Shown here one piece after another: positions 54,299 through 62,113 of a stretch of DNA of 64,000 bases. The translations under genes were made by a program, and so were the position numbers. How positions within the stretch are numbered: position 1 is the stretch's first letter; every line of letters starts with the position of its first letter. Source of the DNA: Bacteroidales bacterium (GTDB lineage Bacteria; Bacteroidota; Bacteroidia; Bacteroidales; P3); assembly GCA_028708845.1 (NCBI GenBank), contig JAQVXZ010000006.1:2648-66647 (forward strand), written 5' to 3'. A model generated the notes under the pieces. That model saw only the letters and a program-made list of their open reading frames with translations, ran no database searches and was not told the origin of the DNA.

Positions 54299-54974
54299 TC
54301 TCTTGTTTGTCTCTAAGATCAGCTAGTTTAAGTAAGCTCGATATTTCTTTAATATTAGAAATAAAAAGAACAAATGAAGATAGTATTGCAAAATAAAGGA
54401 AGGAGCCACTAAATAATACCTCAAGCACTAATACCAAACATATTACCAATCTAACCTCTGTTGGACCAAGCAGACCTGAGTCGATAGAGTATTTATCATT
54501 TGTCTTATATCTTAGTAGTGCAATAATTATTTCTAAGGCATACATAACAATAAATGCATAGCCAATTAGGCTGAACTTCGGTCCAAGATATATCATAAAC
54601 CCAGCACCAACAACAGTAATACCTATCCAGTCAATAATAATATCCAAACTAAAGCCATACCATTTTCGTGGAGTATTCCTATAATAGGCCAATCTTCCAT
54701 CAAGCGAATCACCATACCAATTAATAAAAGAACCGATTATTCCTAAGAGAAGGAAGTAAGGACTAAGAAATGCTCCTAAAATAAAACTTAGACCTAAAAT
54801 TAAATTACCCACAAGACCTATTGCAGTAAGCATATCAGAGCTAATAAATGAGGGTACATATTGAACAAGAAAAGCAATAGTCTTTTGTTCATATTTCTTC
54901 ATGATATTTGTTCTCTCACGTCCTTTAGAAATAGCATTCAAGGCCTCATTCAACGAGTTATTATCCTTTTTCAT
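54273..54974 (-). CDS. CDP-alcohol phosphatidyltransferase family protein
   Basis: The 233-residue membrane protein has the family motif with its aspartates: DSLDGRLAYYRNTPRKWYGF followed by SLDIIID. The alanine-arginine pair of the consensus is replaced by A-Y. The enzyme would join a CDP-activated lipid and an alcohol; the coupled GtrA suggests a role with lipid-linked sugars rather than classical phospholipid synthesis. A -7 element lies at 55054-55061. Confidence 0.82.
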   Translation of the reverse strand: MKKDNNSLNEALNAISKGRERTNIMKKYEQKTIAFLVQYVPSFISSDMLTAIGLVGNLILGLSFILGAFLSPYFLLLGIIGSFINWYGDSLDGRLAYYRNTPRKWYGFSLDIIIDWIGITVVGAGFMIYLGPKFSLIGYAFIVMYALEIIIALLRYKTNDKYSIDSGLLGPTEVRLVICLVLVLEVLFSGSFLYFAILSSFVLFISNIKEISSLLKLADLRDKQENENNNKNI

Positions 54975-55053
54975 AGTTTAATTTATTTATTAGTAATAAT
55001 AAATAGCATCAATCCTTAATCTTGTAAAAAGATAAATGTATTTTTTAATCTTG

Positions 55054-55061
55054 CAAATATA
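55054..55061 (-). promoter_or_regulatory. -7 element of the CDP-alcohol phosphatidyltransferase operon
   Basis: Minus-strand TATATTTG, about 80 bp before the start codon. Confidence 0.4.
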
Positions 55062-55167
55062 GTAATATTAACCTAAAATAGGCTAGAAAACTTTAGATTG
55101 TTTTCGTAAATAAGCTTAAATTTATTCAGTCGTTATGTAATTTAATAATTACTAATATTTTTTTATC

Positions 55168-55175
55168 TACTTTTG
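55168..55175 (+). promoter_or_regulatory. -7 element of the methyltransferase at 55194
   Basis: TACTTTTG, 18 bp before the start codon. No exact -33 box. Confidence 0.45.
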
Positions 55176-55193
55176 TATAAATAAATATTAGTT

Positions 55194-55916
55194 ATGGAAG
55201 AAAGCTTGCTATTAGATAAGGAACATTGGAAGAAGTATTGGGAAAAATATATTTTTGAATCAGTACCCGATAATAATATACTTGATAATTATTTACCAAA
55301 AGATATTAGTGGTAAATCGGCAATTGAAATTGGAGGTTTCCCTGGTTTTTTATCTGTTTACGCATATAAAAAAGGTTTTTCAGATGTTAGTTTTCTTGAT
55401 TTCTATATTGACCCTAAGATAATAAGGAAGGTGGAAGAGAAAAATGACATTCCTAACATAATTAATTATATAGAAGGTGACTTTCTTAAATATCAGCCAG
55501 AAAAAGAATATGATTTTGTTTACTCTCTCGGTTTTGCAGAGCATTTCGATGATACCAAAGATATAATTGAAAGGCATTTGAATTTCGCCAAAAAAGGAGG
55601 CAAAGTAGTGATTATTATGCCTAATTTCTTAGGAATAAATGGTTTAGTGCAAAAGTTATTTGATAAAGAAAACTTTAAGATACATAATTTGAAATCGATG
55701 GATTATAATAACCTTACCTCTATTGCTGAAAGTCTGGATATAAGTGACTATTCAATTGAATATTATAAAAAACCTATGATATGGTTAGAACCACAAAAGG
55801 GAGTATTTAATTATTTAGCAAGAAAACTAGTTAAATTATTTAGCTTATCACTCAAATTAATACCTTTTCGCAATAATTACTTATCTTCTTATATCATAAT
55901 CTCATTCACCAAATAG
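55194..55916 (+). CDS. SAM-dependent methyltransferase
   Basis: The 240-residue protein shows the Rossmann motifs SAIEIGGFPGFLSVYAYKKGF (motif I), FLDFYID, YDFVYSLGFAEHFDD (motif II-like) and KKGGKVVIIMPNFLG. The C-terminal hydrophobic end (LSLKLIPFRNNYLSSYIIISF) suggests membrane contact. The substrate is unknown; its place inside the glycan region suggests sugar or lipid methylation. It is transcribed against its neighbours. Confidence 0.75.
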   Translation: MEESLLLDKEHWKKYWEKYIFESVPDNNILDNYLPKDISGKSAIEIGGFPGFLSVYAYKKGFSDVSFLDFYIDPKIIRKVEEKNDIPNIINYIEGDFLKYQPEKEYDFVYSLGFAEHFDDTKDIIERHLNFAKKGGKVVIIMPNFLGINGLVQKLFDKENFKIHNLKSMDYNNLTSIAESLDISDYSIEYYKKPMIWLEPQKGVFNYLARKLVKLFSLSLKLIPFRNNYLSSYIIISFTK

Positions 55917-55951
55917 TAATAATTACTTTTGTTGCAAATAATCATTTTTCT

Positions 55952-56052
55952 TCTAATTTTGACTATGCAAGGCCATAAAATCTGCCGCAGAGTTATAATA
56001 ATCTTATATGGCTATTAATACAAAATTTGGTAAAAAGACTTGTTAAAATCAG
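55952..56052. repeat. inverted-repeat element, copy 1
   Basis: The arms are CTAATTTTGAC (55952-55962) and GTTAAAATCAG (56042-56052), 9 of 11 positions complementary. The inside resembles copy 2 on the other side of the array: TATGC, a purine-rich stretch, then AGAGTTA / AAAGTTA. Confidence 0.5.
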
Positions 56053-56066
56053 GGGTTGACCTTTGT

Positions 56067-56213
56067 TAAAAAAGGTGGGACATAAATTTAAAAAGGTGGG
56101 ATATAAATTTAAAAAGACGGGGTCTTTATTAAACGCCGTTTTAATTTCTTGAATCTTCGTTTCAATTTTTTAAAACGGCGTTTCAGTAAATTATTATGGC
56201 GTTTTAATTTTGT
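56067..56213. repeat. 21-bp array, 7 units, with a type change in mid-array
   Basis: Units start at 56067, 56088, 56109, 56130, 56151, 56172 and 56193, all 21 bp. The first three share AAAAAGGTGGGA or a related core (AAAAAGACGGGG). The last four are of the common type: TAAAC-GCC-GTTTT, GAATC-TTC-GTTTC, AAAAC-GGC-GTTTC and ATTAT-GGC-GTTTT. The 21-bp register does not shift where the type changes, so this is one array. Confidence 0.88.
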
Positions 56214-56289
56214 CTCTTTTTAGGGCTGTTTTTATGAATAGTATTAGAAGATAGAAAGCAAAGTTTTGCGTCTTAAATTAGTATTTATG

Positions 56290-56365
56290 ATTTCCTGATT
56301 TTGGTTATGCGACAGTCAAAATGTGTTGCAAAAGTTAGAAAAAAGTTTTGTCAAAGTCAGGAAAT
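56290..56365. repeat. inverted-repeat element, copy 2
   Basis: ATTTCCTGATTTTG (56290-56303) pairs with CAAAGTCAGGAAAT (56352-56365), 13 of 14 positions. The 48-nt interior is AT-rich. It ends 12 bp before the stop codon of the next gene on the minus strand, so it may also act as that gene's 3' end. Confidence 0.6.
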
Positions 56366-56377
56366 AGTCATTTGGTT

Positions 56378-57301
56378 TTAATATTTTTTTAATGGGAAAA
56401 GGCTCCTTCTTAAATATCTATAAAGTAACCTTAAAGAAGATTTATAATTATATTTTTTGAAATAGTAAAAATCAGCTTTTTTGTTTATTTCAATTTTTTG
56501 AGGATGAATTAGAGGTAATATATTATTTAATATTAGTTTAGCATTTTTATCATTATAATTTTTGCAATGTAAAGCATCTTTACTAAACCCAACATTCTTT
56601 ACTAAATTAACAGCAGGGATAATTGCTATTCCATTTTTCTTCCAAATATTAAATGTAAGTTGATAGTCCCATGAATTTATCGTATGTTTTTTTACCAATA
56701 GAAATTTATCGTACCAAAATTCTCTTTCGTGCCAAGAATTAAAATATCTTCTCAATATAGGTTTTATTTCTTCGTTAGAAATATTATCAATATCAAAAGA
56801 ATAATCACCTAGTGCTTTTCTCCAAGTTGCCCAACCCCAAATATGAGGATATGAAGAAAAATAATATGAATATTGTGTAACTTTTGTTTTTTGAAAGTTA
56901 TTTCCTCCAATAAACATTACCTTTTCATCGTCTTTGTATTTTTCTAAAAGCTCTTCACAATAAGGAAAGAAATCTTGATGAGGAAAACAATCTTCTTCAA
57001 AAATAATACCTTGCTCAACATTCTCAAAAAACCACTTTATAGCAGAAGATATAGCTCTCCCAGCTCCTTTATTTTCTTCCAAATAATTAGTAGTTAATTT
57101 ACATTCCCAATCAACTTGAGTATTAAAAATTGATTTTGATTTATTCAGTAATTCTTTTTCTCCAATTTTGTCTTTTCTTGCTCCATCACAAAATACAAAT
57201 AGTTCTTTTGGTTTTTGCTTTTTTATCTCATTAAATAATTCTTGAACTAAATGAGGACGATTAAATATTATAACAAGTATAGGAGTCTTTAGTTGGTACA
57301 T
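56378..57301 (-). CDS. nucleotide-diphospho-sugar transferase (HlpA-like GT-A fold)
   Basis: The 307-residue protein begins TPILVIIFNRPHLVQELFNEIKKQKPKELFVFCDGARKD and has the metal-site-like IIFEEDCFPHQDFF and the segment YPHIWGWATWRKALGDYSFD, as in HlpA-like proteins of glycan clusters. It is the last gene of a three-gene operon (with FkbM and a GT-B-like protein). Sugar donor and acceptor are unknown. The operon is visibly more AT-rich than its surroundings. Confidence 0.78.
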   Translation of the reverse strand: MYQLKTPILVIIFNRPHLVQELFNEIKKQKPKELFVFCDGARKDKIGEKELLNKSKSIFNTQVDWECKLTTNYLEENKGAGRAISSAIKWFFENVEQGIIFEEDCFPHQDFFPYCEELLEKYKDDEKVMFIGGNNFQKTKVTQYSYYFSSYPHIWGWATWRKALGDYSFDIDNISNEEIKPILRRYFNSWHEREFWYDKFLLVKKHTINSWDYQLTFNIWKKNGIAIIPAVNLVKNVGFSKDALHCKNYNDKNAKLILNNILPLIHPQKIEINKKADFYYFKKYNYKSSLRLLYRYLRRSLFPLKKY

Positions 57302-57308
57302 AAAATTA

Positions 57309-58217
57309 TTAATTTATTTTTGATTTCTCTGCCCTTAAAACTCCTCTTCTGATATAAGGTTTTTTGAAGTCTTCCCCATTTTCATACATTATCATATAAG
57401 AATTTGAAAACTGAGTTTTATAGCCTTTATTTTCAAAGAATGTTTTAAAGTTTTTCTCATCTTCGTATTTGTGATATGTGCAAATAGCAACTTGTATATT
57501 ATCCTGATTAATTATATTTTCAGCACCTTTCAATACACAATTTTCGCTTCCTTCAACATCTAATTTGAGAAAATATGGAAAGGGCTTGTCTTTAAAGAAC
57601 TCATCTAATGAAATATATCCTTTTTCATTTTTATTTGACACCTTGGCAAAAACAAATTCAACCTTATCTTGCCAAGGTTCAAATGTTTTCTTTAAAGCTT
57701 TAGTCCAAACGTTGTCAGCTTCAAATATATAAACTTTTTTTACCTTATCTATAATTGATAATGAAAAATTACCTTCCGCAGCTCCAATATCTGCAATAAT
57801 GGAATTTTCATTTATATTAAACTCTTCGCTAAGATATGAATGAGGTGAGCTTGGGTCTTGTTCTTCAAAGATTCCATTGCAATATCTTATTATTGTCTTT
57901 TTAGAAGTGCCTTTTGGAAAGAATAGCTTTTTATTTTTGAAATCAACGTAATACATGCCTTTTCCATTTTTGACTTCAATTTTTTTATTTGATTTAATAA
58001 TTAAAGGAAAAGTATTTAAAGGATAATTTAATAAGAATTTTTCAATTTCTAATATTTCAGGGTCAGAACTATTAATTGATTTTAAATAATTATAAATTTC
58101 GTTTTGTATATTATGTACATCTATTTTTTTTTTTCTTTTTTCTTCTCTTCTATTATATATTAAATCTCTTATACATTCAGGGGTTAATAATCTATATATA
58201 TATATAATTCTATTCAT
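57309..58217 (-). CDS. FkbM-family methyltransferase
   Basis: The 302-residue protein has an N-terminal helical part and a C-terminal Rossmann domain with the FkbM pattern: IIADIGAAEGNFSLSIID (motif I), VYIFEADNVW, FPYFLKLDVEGSENCVLKGAENII. Such enzymes O-methylate sugars or polyketides. The ATG at 58217 is preferred, as the upstream TTG would overlap the preceding gene. It is 7 bp before the HlpA-like gene. Confidence 0.85.
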   Translation of the reverse strand: MNRIIYIYRLLTPECIRDLIYNRREEKRKKKIDVHNIQNEIYNYLKSINSSDPEILEIEKFLLNYPLNTFPLIIKSNKKIEVKNGKGMYYVDFKNKKLFFPKGTSKKTIIRYCNGIFEEQDPSSPHSYLSEEFNINENSIIADIGAAEGNFSLSIIDKVKKVYIFEADNVWTKALKKTFEPWQDKVEFVFAKVSNKNEKGYISLDEFFKDKPFPYFLKLDVEGSENCVLKGAENIINQDNIQVAICTYHKYEDEKNFKTFFENKGYKTQFSNSYMIMYENGEDFKKPYIRRGVLRAEKSKIN

Positions 58218-58218
58218 A

Positions 58219-59268
58219 TTAATCAATTTTTTTTAGTGCCTCTGTTAACATCTCTCCTTTTCTAATTTTATTTGCAAAGATTCTTACATTTTTTTTCATT
58301 GTTTCTTTTTCAATTTGTGAAAGAGAGAAAATTTTGTCTTCTACTTCATATAAAGAAGTAATAGTAAAACCTATTTTGTTAGCTTCAACAAAAGAGGCTA
58401 TTCCTGCTTCTTTCCAAACAATAATAGGCATATTAGCTATTATGTACAGCATTGCTTTAGATGGAATATTTATTTTTAAATAGTCTCTAAAACTATTGTT
58501 TTCATTTTTGTCTTCTAGGCTATCTCCATCCCAAACAAGTCCCCAGTCACCATGAACTGCGCTAACTTCGTGTGGCGCAAATCTCCCTTTATATTCAATT
58601 TGTTCATTTGTTATTAAAGCACGACCAGAACCTTTTGTATATGAGCCATACAATAAAAATTTTACTTTTTTAAAATTTAGTCTTTCTAATTTATAAATAA
58701 ATGGTGCTTTTTCAAAATTACCTACGAATGCAACTCTGATGTCTTCATCTCCATTTGTTTCAGGAGCAGGATCATTTGACATATAGTCTGTTAAATGAAA
58801 TAGTTCCGCAGGAGTTGTTACATTAATATTTCTACAAGCTTTTATCATATTGGGTGTATGGAGTATTAACTTGTCTGCAGCATTAAGATTTTTAGCTTCT
58901 TTTATATGTGATTTATTTGGTAATCTTAAAGAATCCAAATCTACACATACAAATGTAATGTTACATTTTTTTATTTTTAATAAATAACAAAACCATGGAA
59001 TTAATACTCCAAATGGATGAGGATACATTAGTAATATTTTAGAATTACGAGGTATTTGTATTAAGGTTTTAATAAATATGGGTATTTTGCTGAAGTTGTA
59101 ACGTAATTTTAAAAATAAATTATCTTTTCCATTACAATAATTACCATATATATCTAGAGGTTGTAAATATAATTTATAGCCACATTTTTGTGCTATATTA
59201 ACTATATCATCATATAATAAAATTGGATATTTCCCGCCTTGAATGTAGTTAATAATTATTTTTCCCAT
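58219..59268 (-). CDS. glycosyltransferase, Gtf3/galactofuranosyltransferase-like
   Basis: The 349-residue protein has an N-terminal domain (IPIFIKTLIQIPRNSKILLMYPHPFGVLIPWFCYLLKIKKC, CVDLDSLR), a linker (VAFVGNFEKAPFIYKL), a C-terminal domain with GLVWDGDSLEDKNENNSFRDYLKINIPSKAMLYIIANMPIIVW, and a final helical tail. This pattern is seen in Gtf3 and beta-1,6-galactofuranosyltransferases. A -7 element TATCTTTG lies at 59292-59299 on the minus strand. Confidence 0.75.
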   Translation of the reverse strand: MGKIIINYIQGGKYPILLYDDIVNIAQKCGYKLYLQPLDIYGNYCNGKDNLFLKLRYNFSKIPIFIKTLIQIPRNSKILLMYPHPFGVLIPWFCYLLKIKKCNITFVCVDLDSLRLPNKSHIKEAKNLNAADKLILHTPNMIKACRNINVTTPAELFHLTDYMSNDPAPETNGDEDIRVAFVGNFEKAPFIYKLERLNFKKVKFLLYGSYTKGSGRALITNEQIEYKGRFAPHEVSAVHGDWGLVWDGDSLEDKNENNSFRDYLKINIPSKAMLYIIANMPIIVWKEAGIASFVEANKIGFTITSLYEVEDKIFSLSQIEKETMKKNVRIFANKIRKGEMLTEALKKID

Positions 59269-59291
59269 TTAATTTATATTGATTAATCTGA

Positions 59292-59299
59292 CAAAGATA
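59292..59299 (-). promoter_or_regulatory. -7 element of the Gtf3-FkbM-HlpA operon
   Basis: Minus-strand TATCTTTG, 24 bp before the start codon. Confidence 0.45.
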
Positions 59300-59411
59300 G
59301 TGTTTTTAGTTGTGAATTACTAATGTCTTTATTTATTTATGTTTATTTAACATGTTGTATAGGTTTTGTTTTTCATTTTATAGTTTGGGTAATGTAAAAT
59401 TTGCTTGATAA

Positions 59412-60362
59412 TCAGTGTTTTTGAATTTCTTTTAATAAATTATCAAAATATTCTATTGTCTTTACTAATCCCTCATTAAGTTGAATCTTAGGTTCCCATC
59501 CGAGTTCTTTTTTGGCTAAGTCTATATTTGGTTTTCTTTGTGTTGGGTCGTCTTGGGGTAGTGGTATAAATTTGATTTGTGATTTTGAATTGGTTAGTTC
59601 TATTATTTTTTGTGCAAGTTCTAAGATAGTAAATTCATTAGGGTTTCCTGTGTTTACTGGTCCTGTGAATTCATCTCTTGTTGCCATCATCCTAATCATT
59701 GCATCTAGTAAATCATCAACATATTGGAAGCTCCTTGTTTGGGTACCGTCTCCTGCAACTGTTATATCTTCTCCCTTTAGGGCTTGTACAATAAAATTAC
59801 TTACAACCCTGCCATCATTTGGGTGCATATTAGGACCATAGGTGTTGAATATTCTAATAATCTTTACTTTAACATCATTTTGTTTGTTGTAGTTTATAAA
59901 GAGGGTTTCTGCACAGCGTTTGCCCTCATCGTAGCAACTCCTTTCTCCAATAGGATTTACATTGCCCCAATATGATTCAATTTGTGGATGAACCTCAGGA
60001 TCACCATAAACTTCTGATGTGGATGCTTGTAGTATTTTTGCATTAATCCTCTTTGCTAGTCCCAACATATTTAATGCCCCCATAACTGAGGTCTTAACCG
60101 TTTTTATTGGATTATATTGGTAGTGTATAGGAGAGGCAGGACAGGCTAGATTATATATTTCATCAACTTCTACAAAAAAAGGAGAGCATACATCGTGGCG
60201 AATAAGCTCAAAATAAGGATTTTCTAAGAGATGTATGATGTTTCTTTTGTTTCCAGTAAAGTAGTTATCCAAACAAATAACTTCATTTCCTTCATTCAAT
60301 AATCTTTCACATAGATGAGAGCCAATAAAACCAGCTCCTCCGGTAACAAGTATTCTTTTCAT
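59412..60362 (-). CDS. UDP-glucuronate decarboxylase (UDP-xylose synthase type)
   Basis: The 316-residue extended SDR begins [22 protein letters not shown] and has the family's [30 protein letters not shown], the [14 protein letters not shown] stretch, the catalytic S-Y-D-E-G-K-R pattern and [22 protein letters not shown]. It would make UDP-xylose from UDP-glucuronate for glycan assembly. A -7 element TACCTTTG lies at 60384-60391 on the minus strand. Confidence 0.9.
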   Translation of the reverse strand: MKRILVTGGAGFIGSHLCERLLNEGNEVICLDNYFTGNKRNIIHLLENPYFELIRHDVCSPFFVEVDEIYNLACPASPIHYQYNPIKTVKTSVMGALNMLGLAKRINAKILQASTSEVYGDPEVHPQIESYWGNVNPIGERSCYDEGKRCAETLFINYNKQNDVKVKIIRIFNTYGPNMHPNDGRVVSNFIVQALKGEDITVAGDGTQTRSFQYVDDLLDAMIRMMATRDEFTGPVNTGNPNEFTILELAQKIIELTNSKSQIKFIPLPQDDPTQRKPNIDLAKKELGWEPKIQLNEGLVKTIEYFDNLLKEIQKH

Positions 60363-60383
60363 TATATAGTTTATTTCAATTTA

Positions 60384-60391
60384 CAAAGGTA
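60384..60391 (-). promoter_or_regulatory. -7 element of the UDP-glucuronate decarboxylase gene
   Basis: Minus-strand TACCTTTG, 22 bp before the start codon. Confidence 0.45.
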
Positions 60392-60429
60392 ATAAAAATA
60401 TAATAACCTTAGTGTTTGGGTTGAAAAAA

Positions 60430-61758
60430 CTAAGAATTTTTATCTCTTAGCCTATTATTGATATAGTACTCTGTTCTTGTATAATAGAATATAAATGTAA
60501 GTATATTGAGTATTAGGAGGGCAATTGCTGCTCCAACACTCAAATAGGTTTTGCTTAGGTAGTCGAATAGGAAATACCCAATAAAACTTATTATTATTCC
60601 AACAAATACTAGTATATAAGTTTTTTCGAAATAGGTCATATAGTTAATATATAGTCCTATAAGTGCTGCAAATACTTGGGCAAGTAATAATATTGGAAGT
60701 AGGATTAGTATTCCTTCTGAATAAGTTGGGGGTATTATTTTTATCTTTAATGCTATCCATACTCCTATAAAAATTAATATCCCAATTCCCATTAGGGCTA
60801 AGAACATAATTATGGTATATCGCCTTGTCTTTCTTTTTAGGGTTATTAGATCTTTTTCTTTGAAAAATAAGGGTAGCCAAACAAAATTGAATGATTGGAA
60901 GATAATAACGATTATTGTTGCAAGAAGCATTGCTAGGCTATAGTCGGCAAATTCATTAACGCCTGCATATTTCATTACAAAGAACTTATCTCCAAAATTA
61001 ACCATAATACCTACAATGGCTGCAACCATAATGGGGGTTCCTAGTTTGAATGCCTTCTTTAAGTAATAGATATTGAATTTTGGGATAAACCTCCTAACTA
61101 TAAACCTTCCAAATACAATAGTTAGTAAGAGTTCGGCGCCATAGGTAATGGCCAAACGCATCATAACGGTGTCGGAGGATGAGTAATATAGGATTAATAT
61201 TGCCGTACCATTTGAGAGGATTAGGCGGGAGATATTAAATCTCTGTAGGTTGGGTATATTCTCCGAGCTTACGAAGAAGAAGGTAAGGAAATTTGTAAAT
61301 ACGGTGGATATTATGGCTATAAATATAAAGGTTCTATAGCTTAGATATATTGATGTATTGATCTGGTCTAGGTTATTCTTCATGGAATAGTTGAAGAAAT
61401 ATATATCGGCTTTGGTGAAATAAATTATTATAAGCGATAATCCCAAGAGGACTATTAGGGAGCTGGTTATTGTAAATATCATTGAGGATTGTTTATCCTT
61501 ATTATCAATGGTATCGGCATAGAGTTTGGCTAGGGCAACATAGAAGCCGAAATTGAGTATTCCGGCAGCTGTAAGGGCAAAGGAGTAGAGATAATTATAA
61601 ATACCGAATTCATGCTTGGTCATTAGGTAGAGAAAGACAGGGATTAGTAGTAGGTTGGCTCCTCTAACCAATACATCAACAGAGAATATATTCACAAATC
61701 GTGAAAACATTTCATTACCCTTAATGTATTTATCTATAAACTCTCTTATAAACCCCAT
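60430..61758 (-). CDS. oligosaccharide flippase (Wzx-like, MATE/MOP superfamily)
   Basis: The 442-residue inner-membrane protein has about 12-13 hydrophobic helices and the polysaccharide-transporter start (RFVNIFSVDVLVRGANLLLIPVFLYLMTKHEFGIYNYLYSF). It probably moves a lipid-linked glycan unit across the membrane. It lies 25 bp after the DUF721 gene on the same strand, so it may share transcription with recF and ispH while serving the glycan region. Confidence 0.88.
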   Translation of the reverse strand: MGFIREFIDKYIKGNEMFSRFVNIFSVDVLVRGANLLLIPVFLYLMTKHEFGIYNYLYSFALTAAGILNFGFYVALAKLYADTIDNKDKQSSMIFTITSSLIVLLGLSLIIIYFTKADIYFFNYSMKNNLDQINTSIYLSYRTFIFIAIISTVFTNFLTFFFVSSENIPNLQRFNISRLILSNGTAILILYYSSSDTVMMRLAITYGAELLLTIVFGRFIVRRFIPKFNIYYLKKAFKLGTPIMVAAIVGIMVNFGDKFFVMKYAGVNEFADYSLAMLLATIIVIIFQSFNFVWLPLFFKEKDLITLKRKTRRYTIIMFLALMGIGILIFIGVWIALKIKIIPPTYSEGILILLPILLLAQVFAALIGLYINYMTYFEKTYILVFVGIIISFIGYFLFDYLSKTYLSVGAAIALLILNILTFIFYYTRTEYYINNRLRDKNS

Positions 61759-61783
61759 GTTTATATTTATTTTGTTTGCCTGA

Positions 61784-62113
61784 CTATTTAATATAAATAT
61801 TCCTTAAATCACATGTAGGTAGTTTAGCCTTAATTTTTTCCAATACAGAAGTCCTTACCATCATAAGCTCGTGCTTAAGGGCAGGAGAATTAACCTGAAC
61901 ATACAAACAATTGCTTTGAACATATATTTTCGAGGTAAGCTTATTAATCAATTCCCCAGTAATCTCCCTCCAAGCAGCAATAATCTCATCCTCATTCAAA
62001 TTAGCATCAATATGGTAGTAGGCAAAGAAATCCTTCAAGACATCTTTAATGTTTTTCTCCTTGGTTTCCCTAACGTTATATGTTATTTTATCAACGTAAT
62101 TTCTACTTTTCAT
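61784..62113 (-). CDS. DUF721 protein (DciA-like)
   Basis: This 109-residue protein has the DUF721 pattern: ELINKLTSKIYVQSNCLYVQVNSPALKHELMMVRTSVLEKI. DUF721 members include DciA, a loader of the replicative helicase in bacteria without DnaC. It overlaps recF by 11 bp, which fits a replication or repair role. Function by homology only. Confidence 0.8.
   Translation of the reverse strand: MKSRNYVDKITYNVRETKEKNIKDVLKDFFAYYHIDANLNEDEIIAAWREITGELINKLTSKIYVQSNCLYVQVNSPALKHELMMVRTSVLEKIKAKLPTCDLRNIYIK

Larger units (their letters stand above)
55917..56377. other. 461-bp convergent gap rich in repeats and inverted repeats
   Basis: From left to right it holds an imperfect inverted-repeat element (55952-56052), a seven-unit 21-bp array (56067-56213), and a second, related inverted-repeat element (56290-56365). 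I see no coding frame and no separate terminator. Confidence 0.7.

Noticed and set aside
58186-58210. TA dinucleotide run as a phase-variation tract
   Set aside because: It encodes the start of the FkbM protein and is imperfect; it is short and mixed, so slippage is possible but not supported.
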